Assembly (NCBI GenBank): GCA_945861265.1
Contig: CAMAUC010000001.1
Span: forward strand, 209,789 to 273,788
Source: Rhizobium sp. Q54
Lineage (GTDB): Bacteria > Pseudomonadota > Alphaproteobacteria > Rhizobiales > Xanthobacteraceae
Length of the DNA stretch: 64,000 nt
Direction of reading: 5' to 3'
The notes beneath the pieces were generated by a model. The model searched no databases. It was not told the origin of the DNA and saw nothing but the letters and a program-made list of their open reading frames with translations. Positions 27,687 through 35,083 of this stretch are shown one piece after another. How positions within the stretch are numbered: the first letter of the stretch is position 1; each line of letters begins with the position of its first letter. Position numbers and translations under genes: made by a program.

Positions 27687-27770
27687 CTATAGCCTGTCGC
27701 AGGCGTAGGCGTAGCCGATCGACAATGCGAACAAGCCAATTCCAAGCGCTAGTAAGATGAGGTCGAACAT
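27687..27770 (-). CDS. 27-residue membrane peptide upstream of kdpF
   Basis: The sequence starts MFDLILLALGIGLFALSIGY and ends AYACDRL. It is one hydrophobic helix with a short charged C-terminus, in the same orientation and 35 bases before kdpF. It is distinct from KdpF, which follows it complete. Similar short peptides upstream of kdpF are, from memory, common in rhizobial genomes but usually unannotated. It may be an extra Kdp subunit or a leader peptide. No strong ribosome site is evident. Confidence 0.6.
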   Translation of the reverse strand: MFDLILLALGIGLFALSIGYAYACDRL

Positions 27771-28023
27771 GGTCTGCGCCCTTCAAATTAATTCCGGAGC
27801 GAGCTTGCACGTAGGCTTTGCACCGTAAGGAAGCGATGCGGAATGCGGTTGCGCTATATCAAGAGGTTATAAAGATCGCCGGGAGCGCTGAGCGCCCGCC
27901 GGATCGGCCGTCTTTTATGACGCGATTATTTGCCGGTGCTTATTTCCCAATCGAATTCCTATGCCATACCGCACACATTGCCGGCATAGAAGCAGCATGC
28001 TTCCGCAATTTGGAGCGGCCGCC
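27771..28023. other. Divergent region between the kdp operon and a small-gene island
   Basis: 253 bp holding the kdp promoter (expected KdpE site not identifiable by eye) and the promoter of the gene at 28024. The 13-mer TTTCCCAATCGAA at 27943-27955 is followed by TTCCTATGCC. The same 13-mer occurs at 28473, before the gene at 28558. Confidence 0.4.
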
Positions 28024-28182
28024 ATGTTTGCCCTGCTGGTCGAACGCCTCAAGCTCATCATCCTGTTCCTGCTTATCGTCACTCTTATTGGCCTTTGGCA
28101 TCTCAGCGATTGGCGGGCTACGCCCTCGTGCGCCCTTGCGCGCCGAACCCGCCGCACGCGGCGCCGCTCAGCTCACCGCTAA
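28024..28182 (+). CDS. Small membrane protein, unknown
   Basis: 52 residues. MFALLVERLKLIILFLLIVT and the next residues to about 25 form one membrane helix, followed by a basic, arginine-rich tail. GGAG lies 8 bases before the ATG. The next small gene begins 12 bases downstream, suggesting a bicistronic unit. No family recognised. Confidence 0.45.
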   Translation: MFALLVERLKLIILFLLIVTLIGLWHLSDWRATPSCALARRTRRTRRRSAHR

Positions 28183-28194
28183 AGGAGGCTAACT

Positions 28195-28431
28195 ATGTCA
28201 GTCATGACACATAGGTATGTTTCGAGATTGCGCGATGGCGCCGACCGGCCGGCTACGGCATCCGATCTCGCCTTCGCGCGCCAAAAGGCAAACCGCCATT
28301 TCTGGCGGCGCACGAAGACGCTGGTCCGGCACGCATGGGGCCCACTTATCATCTACTCGATTCTTTCCATCGCCCTGGTCGCGGCTATCGCGATCCGGAT
28401 GGGGGTCTGGGTCCCCCAGGTTTGGCGCTGA
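28195..28431 (+). CDS. Small membrane protein, unknown
   Basis: 78 residues. The first 45 are polar and basic; one membrane helix follows at about 49-70 (GPLIIYSILSIALVAAIAIR). The gene has an excellent ribosome site, AAAGGAGG, 6 bases before the ATG, the strongest argument that it is real. A second in-frame ATG lies 9 bases on. No family recognised. Confidence 0.6.
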   Translation: MSVMTHRYVSRLRDGADRPATASDLAFARQKANRHFWRRTKTLVRHAWGPLIIYSILSIALVAAIAIRMGVWVPQVWR

Positions 28432-28472
28432 TCATTCGCCGTCCTTATCGCGCACTTATAGGGCGGCTCCGC

Positions 28473-28529
28473 TTTCCCAATCGAAACTATATGCGCCGGG
28501 GGCCACCTGTATTGGGCAGGCCAATACAG
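28473..28529 (+). promoter_or_regulatory. Repeated promoter-like module and hairpin
   Basis: TTTCCCAATCGAA at 28473-28485 followed by ACTATATGCG repeats the module at 27943. At 28507-28529 a perfect 9-bp inverted repeat, CTGTATTGG and CCAATACAG, is separated by 5 bases. No T tract follows, so it looks like an operator or 5'-leader hairpin. It ends 28 bp before the next small gene. Confidence 0.4.
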
Positions 28530-28557
28530 CTTGCGGCAAAGACAAGGACAGACTTCC

Positions 28558-28752
28558 ATGACGATTCTCGTGCTCGAAAATTTCTCGATCGTGCCGCTCC
28601 TGGTACGGAACCTGCGCGTGCTGCTGGCGCGCTGGACTGGAACACTCGATCGGCTCGTCAGCGCGCGCGCCGCGCGCCAAGTCCCGGAGTGGCAAATGCG
28701 CGAGGTAGAAATCGAGATCAAACGCTATCGGCGGTCTCGCTCGCACCGTTGA
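28558..28752 (+). CDS. Small basic protein, unknown
   Basis: 64 residues, starting MTILVLENFSIVPLLVRNLR and continuing amphipathic and arginine-rich, with a C-terminal segment WQMREVEIEIKRYRRSRSHR. AAGGA lies about 8 bases upstream of the ATG. The hydrophobic stretch is too short for a clear membrane helix. No family recognised; the overall look recalls the short, basic DUF1127-like proteins, but I cannot establish this. Confidence 0.5.
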   Translation: MTILVLENFSIVPLLVRNLRVLLARWTGTLDRLVSARAARQVPEWQMREVEIEIKRYRRSRSHR

Positions 28753-28925
28753 AATGCCGCCACGTCCGCCGGACGGATGCTCGCTGTATGTGACCGACCT
28801 GAGGAGCCTTTTCGACATTCATCTGTGAATGCCTTGTCCACGATCTAGCTGTAGCGGCCGTCACCACTGGCGCAGCATTCAGATGGCCCGTAGGATTGTC
28901 CCCTTTTTGCAAGGGATATCGCCAC

Positions 28926-29873
28926 ATGGGCGCTCACCATTTATTGTCGGCGGACGCCGGCACCGTGCATCGCGGCACTTTCGATGCCGCCTTTCCCGCC
29001 GTCCTGACGATGAATTCCGGCGACACGGTCGAGATAACGTCCCTGTCGGGCGACAGGGCCGATCTGCCGGCAGCCGGCTCCGGCTTCACCGTTTCCGCCG
29101 CGCATCGCAATGTGCTCGACCAAGTGGCGCCGGGGCTCGGTCCGCATTTCATGACCGGGCCGATTGCCGTCAAAGGCGCGATGCCGGGCGACGAATTGAT
29201 CGTCGATATCCTCGCCGTTGAACTGGCCTTCGATTGGGGCTGGAACCTGATCCGCGCCGGCAAGGGCACCCTGCCGGATGAGTTTCCCAACGAACGCCGC
29301 ATGCATATCGGCATCGACCGGCAGCGCCGGGTCGTGACGATGCCGTGGGGGCTAGAACTTCCAGCCGCGCCGTTTTTCGGCATTGTTGGCGTCGCCCCGC
29401 CGCCGGGCGACGGGCCGCAGACCTCGGTGATCCCGCGCGCCTGGGGCGGCAATATCGATTGCAAACATCTCGGCGCCGGCGCGCGGCTGCATCTGCCGGT
29501 ATTCAACGAAGGCGCATTGCTGTCGGCGGGCGATGGGCACGCCGCGCAAGGTGACGGCGAAGTCTGCCTCACCGCTGTCGAGACCGGTTTGCGCGGCACC
29601 TTGCGTCTCACAATCGCCAAGGGCACCGACATTCGCGGCCCTTGGGCGGAGACGCCGACGCATATCATCGCCATGGCGTTCGACCCCGATCTCGACGTCG
29701 CGGCGCAATCGGCCGTCCGCAATATGGTGGGGCTGATCGAGCGTATCGGCGGATTGGCCGCCGCCGACGCCTATACATTATGCAGTGTCGCCGCCGACGT
29801 ACATGTGACGCAGCTCGTCAATGTCCACAAAGGCGCCCATGTGATGCTGGCAAAATCGGCGCTGGGGATTTAG
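28926..29873 (+). CDS. Acetamidase/formamidase family amidohydrolase
   Basis: 315 residues of the FmdA/AmdA family, which hydrolyse short amides to acid and ammonia. Landmarks are the beta-sheet start (HHLLSADAGTVHRGTFDAAF), VLTMNSGDTVEI, GPIAVKGAMPGDELIVDIL, the metal/active-site block GGNIDCKHLGAGARLHLPVF and LSAGDGHAAQGDGEVCLTAV. Start ATG 28926 has AAGGGA 9 bases upstream. It stands alone on the plus strand and is convergent with the ring-opening-amidohydrolase operon across two palindromic repeats. An amidase here would fit release of ammonia from cyclic-ureide breakdown products, but linkage is only by position. Confidence 0.88.
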   Translation: MGAHHLLSADAGTVHRGTFDAAFPAVLTMNSGDTVEITSLSGDRADLPAAGSGFTVSAAHRNVLDQVAPGLGPHFMTGPIAVKGAMPGDELIVDILAVELAFDWGWNLIRAGKGTLPDEFPNERRMHIGIDRQRRVVTMPWGLELPAAPFFGIVGVAPPPGDGPQTSVIPRAWGGNIDCKHLGAGARLHLPVFNEGALLSAGDGHAAQGDGEVCLTAVETGLRGTLRLTIAKGTDIRGPWAETPTHIIAMAFDPDLDVAAQSAVRNMVGLIERIGGLAAADAYTLCSVAADVHVTQLVNVHKGAHVMLAKSALGI

Positions 29874-29951
29874 CTAGTGGAGCGGATTTGGCGTTCGCTA
29901 CCAATTTGCCGCGCATATCTTATGCGAACGTCAAATCCAAAGCTCCACTAG
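29874..29951. repeat. 78-bp imperfect palindromic repeat
   Basis: Outer arms CTAGTGGAGC (29874-29883) and GCTCCACTAG (29942-29951) are exact complements. Inner arms at 29884-29898 and 29924-29938 are 15 bp with one mismatch. Begins directly after the acetamidase stop. Looks like an interspersed intergenic palindrome or a bidirectional terminator. Confidence 0.65.
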
Positions 29952-29966
29952 CAACAATAATTTGCC

Positions 29967-30038
29967 AGTGGTCCTTTGATTCTAACATTCGCAAAAGTGG
30001 CTCCGCAGACGGGATGCGAATGTTAGAATCGGACCACT
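29967..30038. repeat. 72-bp palindromic repeat overlapping a stop codon
   Basis: Arms AGTGGTCC/GGACCACT and a perfect 16-bp pair (GATTCTAACATTCGCA at 29978-29993, complement at 30015-30030), with a short asymmetry (TTT). It reaches into the stop codon of the ring-opening amidohydrolase gene (30037-30039). Same architecture as the neighbouring repeat but a different core. Confidence 0.65.
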
Positions 30039-31128
30039 AGCCGCGGTCGACGATCAGCGCCACCGGCCCGCCGCCATCCGGCCCCTGATGCTCGGCGCCG
30101 CCGGACACATATATTTCGGCGTGCCCCACCAGCCCCGCCAAGGCGCCACAGACAAAGGCGCGCGCATGCCGCGTCGACGATATATCGCTGTCGTCGAGCA
30201 TGGTGTGGCGATTGCCGCGCAGGCGGCCATCATGGCTCGCTTCGGCCTTGCCGAGCACAGCGACCAGCCGTTGCCGGTCGGCAGCGCTGAGCTGCCCGGA
30301 CGAGGAAAGCCCAAGCCGCGACAACGCCGCGCGCACCGGCTCGATATCGATCCCGTCCGCCATGACCGCATGATCGATGGCGAGCGGCCCCGACCATTGC
30401 GCCGACATGCCGAGCACGACGATCTCATGATTGACCAGTTCGATGCCCGCCGACGTGCTGGCGCGACCGGACCACAGATTCCAGTTGACGGCGATATCGG
30501 CATCGCCGACGACCGCCGCGTCGATTTCACCGAGCGCCACGGCGGCGCCGAGCGCGCTCGCCGCCCGCGACAGGCCCATCGATTTCAAGGTATCGCGCGT
30601 CCCGACCATGGCACCGCGGGCATCGGCGTCGGCAATGCGCTGCGCCGTCAGGAGCGGACACTTGATCTGGACGAAGTGGACGTCGCCGGTATCGGTCAAT
30701 CCCGCGTCGCTCATGGCCTCGCGCACGCCAGCGGCGACCTGTTGCACCTGCCCCACCCGGCCGAGCTGCTCGAACGGCAGCGAGGCTGTATGCGCGCGAC
30801 CGATGGCGAGCGCCGGCGACACACCGCCGTCTCCCGGCGCACGCTCGAACACGACCCAATGCGGCGCCATCGCGCCTTCGGTGCCGCCCGACATCACCAG
30901 GCAGATGCGATCGGCGCTATCCAACGGCAAGTGACGGCGAAACAGCGCGCTCAGGCTCGTTGTCGCCAGACCGCGGCTGAAATCGTTGACCAGACCGTTG
31001 CCCTCGGTCTTGCCGAAAACGGCAATCACGCCGCTGGGCTCGATGCGTCCGGCGGCAATCGCGGCTTCTATGCCGCTGACATCATCCGGCGATCGGGCGG
31101 CGATACGATGCACTTTGGCGACAGGCAC
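30037..31128 (-). CDS. Ring-opening amidohydrolase, barbiturase/cyanuric acid hydrolase family
   Basis: 363 residues, the length of AtzD and barbiturase, which hydrolytically open the six-membered rings of cyanuric acid or barbiturate. The family fold is three repeats, each giving a Ser-Lys pair. Candidates here are Lys40 (FGKTEGNG) with Ser80 (MSGGTEG), Lys156 (QIKCPLLT) with Ser226 (RASTSAGIE), and Lys294 (LGKAEAS) with Ser342 (VSGGAEHQGP). HTMLDDSDI and GGGPVALI are further hallmarks. Substrate preference between barbiturate and cyanurate cannot be decided by eye. GTG start lies 3 bases after the permease gene. It is the last gene of an operon with an NMT1-type importer and a hydantoinase-like enzyme, favouring a pyrimidine-derived substrate. 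Confidence 0.9.
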   Translation of the reverse strand: MPVAKVHRIAARSPDDVSGIEAAIAAGRIEPSGVIAVFGKTEGNGLVNDFSRGLATTSLSALFRRHLPLDSADRICLVMSGGTEGAMAPHWVVFERAPGDGGVSPALAIGRAHTASLPFEQLGRVGQVQQVAAGVREAMSDAGLTDTGDVHFVQIKCPLLTAQRIADADARGAMVGTRDTLKSMGLSRAASALGAAVALGEIDAAVVGDADIAVNWNLWSGRASTSAGIELVNHEIVVLGMSAQWSGPLAIDHAVMADGIDIEPVRAALSRLGLSSSGQLSAADRQRLVAVLGKAEASHDGRLRGNRHTMLDDSDISSTRHARAFVCGALAGLVGHAEIYVSGGAEHQGPDGGGPVALIVDRG

Positions 31129-31131
31129 AAC

Positions 31132-31905
31132 TCAACCCATCGCAAATTCGTCTTTGCGATGCGCCCATCCGGTAATTTTCGATTCGATCAAAGAGAATAC
31201 CGCATAGAGCGCGACGCCGAGGATGGCGAGAATGATCAAACCGGCGAACACCAGGGGCACATCGAAATTCGACGAAGCGATCATCATCACGTTGCCGATG
31301 CCTCGGTTGGAGGCGACGGTTTCCGAAATGACGGTGCCGACAAAGGCCAAGGTCACCGCGACTTTCAACGAGGCGAAGAAAAACGGCATGGTGCGCGGCA
31401 GGCCGACATTCCAGAGAATGTCGAATTTAGTGGCGCGCAATGCCCGCATCACGTCTTCAAGCTCGGGCTCGGTCGTGGCCAGACCGGTGGCGACGTTCAC
31501 GACAATCGGAAAAATGCACATGATCATCGCCGTCAGGACGGCAGGCACGGTGCCGGAGCCAAACCACAGCACAAAAATTGGCACTACCGCGACCTTGGGG
31601 ATTGACGCAAAGCCGACCAGCAGCGGATAGGCAACGTCATAGGCAAGCCGCGACGAGCCGATCAGCACGCCGAGCGCGATGCCGATGAAAATGCCGAATC
31701 CGAATCCGACAAGCGTCGTATAGAGCGTCTGCAACGTATGCGGCCACAGCGCCGGCCCGCGCTGGATCAAAGTCACGATGATCTGGCTCGGCTTGGGGAC
31801 AATGATGTCACTGACATTGAACAGCCAGCACAGCGCTTCCCACACCACGAAGAAGCCGACAATGAGAACGGCGGACCAGACTTTCCGGCGGGCTTGCGGG
31901 CTCAT
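31132..31905 (-). CDS. ABC transporter permease, SsuC/TauC (NitT/TauT) type
   Basis: 257-residue inner-membrane subunit of a nitrate/taurine/pyrimidine-type importer. It shows FFVVWEALCWLFNVSDIIVPKP (here split around the first helix), TLYTTLVGFGFGIFIGIALG and the EAA loop DVMRALRATKFDILWNVGLP. Start ATG 31905 has AAAGGAGA upstream and shares its first base with the ATPase stop (TAATG). The open frame extends further upstream but only antiparallel to the ATPase gene. Works with the ATPase at 31905 and receptor at 35084. Confidence 0.92.
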   Translation of the reverse strand: MSPQARRKVWSAVLIVGFFVVWEALCWLFNVSDIIVPKPSQIIVTLIQRGPALWPHTLQTLYTTLVGFGFGIFIGIALGVLIGSSRLAYDVAYPLLVGFASIPKVAVVPIFVLWFGSGTVPAVLTAMIMCIFPIVVNVATGLATTEPELEDVMRALRATKFDILWNVGLPRTMPFFFASLKVAVTLAFVGTVISETVASNRGIGNVMMIASSNFDVPLVFAGLIILAILGVALYAVFSLIESKITGWAHRKDEFAMG

Positions 31906-32738
31906 TACACTGTCTCCTTTACCGGGCGTTGCGACACGATCAGTTCGCGCAAGCGCTGCGTCATTGAAACGAAGGTCGGCGTGTAGGACATGTCGATGGT
32001 GCGCGGCCTCGGAAACGGCACAGCGGCATCGTCGACGATCTGACCTGGCCGCGTCCGCATGACGCAGATGCGGGTAGCGAGATAACCAGCCTCCTTGAGA
32101 TCGTGGGTGACCAGCAGCACCGTCGGCTTCAGCTTCATCCACAATTCCTGCATGACCGCCCACAATTCCTCGCGCGTGAACTGGTCGAGCGCGCCGAACG
32201 GCTCGTCGAGCAGCAGCAATTGCGGTTCGTGGATCAGCGCGCGGCACAACGAGGCACGCTGCAGCATGCCGCCGGACAATTGCCAAGGATGCTTGTCGCC
32301 GAAATTGGCGAGACCGACTTCCTTCAGCAGCGCGTCGGCACGGTCGCGAAACTCGGTCTTTTTCTTGGCTCCGTATTCCTGCCGGAACGGCGGCACGATC
32401 TTGAGCGGCATCATGACGTTGTCGCGCACCGTGAGCCACGGCAGCATGGTCGGATTCTGGAACGCCATACCGACGCGAATCGGCGTGGCGCCGACCTCGC
32501 GGCCGGCGACATAGACATAGCCTTCCGAGGCCTTTATCAGCCCGGTGACCAGCTTGAGGATCGTCGACTTGCCGCAGCCGGACGGACCGACCAGCGCGAC
32601 GAAGTCACCCTGGTTGACGCGCAAGTTGGTCAGGCCAAGCGCGGTCACCTGCTTGTCGCCGCGCCCATAAGTGAGCGTGACGTTCTCCAGCTCAATAAAG
32701 GTCTCTTCCGTCCTCGGCAGTTCTGTCACGGTCGTCAT
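31905..32738 (-). CDS. ABC transporter ATP-binding protein, SsuB/TauB type
   Basis: 277 residues. Walker A GPSGCGKSTILKLV, Q-loop GMAFQNPTMLPWLTVRDN, signature LSGGMLQRASLCRAL, Walker B LLLLDEPFGALD and switch VTHDLKEAGYLA are all present; the last two are typical of the nitrate/sulfonate/taurine subfamily. The ATG at 32738 overlaps the stop of the amidohydrolase gene by 4 bases (ATGA). It energises uptake through the adjacent permease. Confidence 0.94.
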   Translation of the reverse strand: MTTVTELPRTEETFIELENVTLTYGRGDKQVTALGLTNLRVNQGDFVALVGPSGCGKSTILKLVTGLIKASEGYVYVAGREVGATPIRVGMAFQNPTMLPWLTVRDNVMMPLKIVPPFRQEYGAKKKTEFRDRADALLKEVGLANFGDKHPWQLSGGMLQRASLCRALIHEPQLLLLDEPFGALDQFTREELWAVMQELWMKLKPTVLLVTHDLKEAGYLATRICVMRTRPGQIVDDAAVPFPRPRTIDMSYTPTFVSMTQRLRELIVSQRPVKETV

Positions 32739-34216
32739 GCAACCTGTTCCCTTCGCCCGGCAGAGCGTTGAGCGGTGATCGCCTGCATCGTATGTTCTGC
32801 ATTGCGGACTTGCGGTGTCGGCATCTGCTGGATCGTGTGCACCGACCGGCCCCAGCCTTTGGTGTCCATCAGCGTGCGGTCCTTCATGACGAAGCGGCCG
32901 CGTACAATCGTGTGGATCGGCAGCCCCTTCACCTTGCGGCCGTCCCAGGGCGAAATCTTCGACCGCGACTGGATGTCGGCATCGCGGATCGTGTGCTCGC
33001 GGTCGAGATCGACAATCGCGATGTCGGCGTCGGACCCCGGCAGCAGCGCGCCTTTGCGAGGATAAAGCCCCCAAATGCGCGCCGGGTTATAGGCGCTCAT
33101 GCGCACATAGTCGGAAATCGACAGGCGGCCGCCATTCACCTCAGTCAGCATCAGTGGCATCTGCGTCTCGACGCCGGGAAAGCCGCAATCGACGGTCCAG
33201 ATGTCGTTGCGGGTTTTCTCTTCCGGCGCATGCGGCGCGTGATCGGTGGCGATAACGTCGATGGCGCCGTCGAGCAGCGCCTGCCAGATCGGCGCCTGAT
33301 TGCGGCTCTCGCGCACCGGCGGATTGACAGCGATGATGCCGGGCACCCGTGTGTAGTCGTCGGTCGACAGCATCAGGTAATGCGGGCAGGTCTCGCCGGT
33401 GATATCGACACCCCGCGCCTTCGCCTCGCGCAGTGGCCGCAACTCGTCGGCGCTCGAAATATGCAAAACATGAATGCGGGCGCCGGTCCACTCGGCCAAA
33501 ATCGCGGCGCGGCTGACCGCTTCGACCGCGACCACCGGCGGCCGAGCCGCCAGATGCGCGAACTGGTCGTGAATGCCGGCAGCCATCAGCCGCTTCTGCC
33601 GGCGCTCCATGATTTCGTTGTTCTCGGCATGCAGCGAAACGCGCTTGCCGCTCGCCGCCGCTACCTCGAAGAGCTCCAAAGTCGCACCAGTGTCGGGCGA
33701 GGCGATCTTGCCGAATGTGTTGCCCATGTAGAGCTTGAAACCGATGATGCCGCCATCGATCAGTTCGGGCACCGTCGCGAGGTTCTCATCGCCGAGCAGG
33801 CCGTACAGGCCAAAATCGACATGCGCCCTGGCGGCGGCAATCGCGTGCTTGGCGGCGAGGATGTCGCCATTCGCCGTCGGCGGAATCGTATTCGGCATGT
33901 CGAACACGCAGGTGACTCCGCCGAAAGCCGCCGCCGCTGTGCCGCTTTCCCAGTCTTCCTTGTGCGGATAGCCGGGATCGCGGAAATGCACATGGTCGTC
34001 GATGGCTCCTGGCAGGATATGCATGCCGGTAACGTCGAAGACTTCCTTGGCCGGCGGCATCGCGCTGTCGGCGCCGATGGCGAGGATCTTGCCATCCTTG
34101 ATGGCGATCGAGGCTTCAATGACGGCATCCGGCGTCACCACCATGCCGTTGCGGATCACCAGGTCAGCCGTCATCGCGGTCATTGGAGGATTTTTGGCGT
34201 TCATCGCGTCACTCAC
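32735..34216 (-). CDS. Cyclic amidohydrolase, hydantoinase/dihydropyrimidinase/allantoinase type
   Basis: 493 residues of the metal-dependent amidohydrolase superfamily. Ligands of the binuclear centre are visible: HVH in AIDDHVHFRDPG (75, 77), the carboxylated lysine in GFKLYMG (Lys161), His196 (SLHAEN), His252 (HVLHIS) and Asp325 (ATDHAPH). The dihydroorotase-like HFRDPG block and GETCPHYL suggest the allantoinase/dihydroorotase side of the family. These enzymes open cyclic amides or ureides. GTG at 34216 overlaps the SDR stop; ATG at 34204 is an alternative. Located between transporter and SDR genes of the same operon, so it probably acts on the imported ureide or its reduced form. It is not housekeeping PyrC by context. 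Confidence 0.88.
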   Translation of the reverse strand: MSDAMNAKNPPMTAMTADLVIRNGMVVTPDAVIEASIAIKDGKILAIGADSAMPPAKEVFDVTGMHILPGAIDDHVHFRDPGYPHKEDWESGTAAAAFGGVTCVFDMPNTIPPTANGDILAAKHAIAAARAHVDFGLYGLLGDENLATVPELIDGGIIGFKLYMGNTFGKIASPDTGATLELFEVAAASGKRVSLHAENNEIMERRQKRLMAAGIHDQFAHLAARPPVVAVEAVSRAAILAEWTGARIHVLHISSADELRPLREAKARGVDITGETCPHYLMLSTDDYTRVPGIIAVNPPVRESRNQAPIWQALLDGAIDVIATDHAPHAPEEKTRNDIWTVDCGFPGVETQMPLMLTEVNGGRLSISDYVRMSAYNPARIWGLYPRKGALLPGSDADIAIVDLDREHTIRDADIQSRSKISPWDGRKVKGLPIHTIVRGRFVMKDRTLMDTKGWGRSVHTIQQMPTPQVRNAEHTMQAITAQRSAGRREQVA

Positions 34217-35007
34217 AGCATCGCCCAGCCGCCATCGACCGGCAGGTCGACGCCCGTTAACTGGCGCGAGACGTCGCTCGCCAGAAACAGGCAGGCATTG
34301 GCGACGTCGGCATCCTCCGTCACGCGCTTGAGCGCGTAGTCGGCGGCGTGACGTTCCATCGCTTCCTCAAGCGTGATGCCGAGACGCTTGGCCATGTCGG
34401 CGCAAACCTTGTCGCGGAAGCGCGGCCCGTCGACCATGCCAGGAGCTACGTTGTTGACGTTGATATTGTACTGGCCGACCTCGAGCGCGAAGCTCTTGGT
34501 GATGCCGCGCAGGCCCCATTTCGACGCCGAATAGGCCATACGCCCGGCCCGCCCGCGCATGCCGAATGTGCCGCCGACATTGACGACCTTGCCATAGCGC
34601 TGCGCGATCATGGTCGGCAAAACGCTGCGCATCGTGTGAAAGCAGCCGTTCATGTTAAGCGTGACGATCTCGTCGAATTCCTCGGGCGTTGTCTCAACGC
34701 CGGTCTTGCCGACGGGGCCGGAGCCGCCGGCGACATTGACCAGAATGTCGATGCGGTCGCCGAAGGCTTGCTTGGTCTTTTGTGCCGCGATGTCGCATTG
34801 AACGGGATCGGTAAGATCGCAGGCGACGACGATGGCCTGCGCACCCATCTTCTTGACTTCAGCGGCCACCGGTTCAATCGCCGCGACGTCGCGGCCAAGG
34901 AGAGCCAATTTCGCGCCTTCGGCGGCGAAAGCTGTGGTAATCGCAGCGCCCATTCCCTTGGCCGGGCCGGTGATCATCGCGACCTTGCCTTGGAGCTTCA
35001 GTTCCAT
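34213..35007 (-). CDS. SDR family oxidoreductase
   Basis: 264 residues with intact SDR machinery: TGPAKGMG (cofactor loop), NVAGG in place of NNAG, catalytic YSASK, and GMVDGP after it. The charged tail (ALKRVTEDADVANACLFLAS) and VDGGWAML are usual. NAD(P)-dependent oxidation or reduction of a hydroxyl or keto group is expected; the substrate could be an intermediate of the ureide pathway encoded around it. It is separated from the receptor gene by 76 bases with a stem-loop and overlaps the amidohydrolase gene. Confidence 0.9.
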   Translation of the reverse strand: MELKLQGKVAMITGPAKGMGAAITTAFAAEGAKLALLGRDVAAIEPVAAEVKKMGAQAIVVACDLTDPVQCDIAAQKTKQAFGDRIDILVNVAGGSGPVGKTGVETTPEEFDEIVTLNMNGCFHTMRSVLPTMIAQRYGKVVNVGGTFGMRGRAGRMAYSASKWGLRGITKSFALEVGQYNINVNNVAPGMVDGPRFRDKVCADMAKRLGITLEEAMERHAADYALKRVTEDADVANACLFLASDVSRQLTGVDLPVDGGWAML

Positions 35008-35035
35008 CGCCGCACCTTGAGAATAATCAGGAAGG

Positions 35036-35068
35036 CGGCCGCTCCTCCTCTAAGAAGAGGAACGGCCG
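35036..35068 (-). terminator. Stem-loop after the NMT1-type receptor gene
   Basis: Inverted repeat CGGCCG (35036-35041) and CGGCCG (35063-35068) enclosing complementary CT-rich and AG-rich stretches. Placed between receptor and SDR genes; likely limits read-through or stabilises the receptor mRNA. No T tract. Confidence 0.45.
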
Positions 35069-35083
35069 AGTTTGCGGAGCGCC

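Noticed and set aside
27818..28192. 124-codon plus-strand frame before the small-gene island
   Set aside because: Overlaps the better-supported 52-residue gene in another frame, lacks a ribosome site and has low-complexity Ser/Cys runs typical of a shadow.
30088..31605. 505-codon plus-strand open frame opposite the ring-opening amidohydrolase and permease
   Set aside because: Spans two real minus-strand genes and has shadow composition.
31906..32439. N-terminal extension of the NitT/TauT permease
   Set aside because: It is the out-of-frame image of the ATPase gene; the ATG at 31905 with AAAGGAGA gives the normal length.
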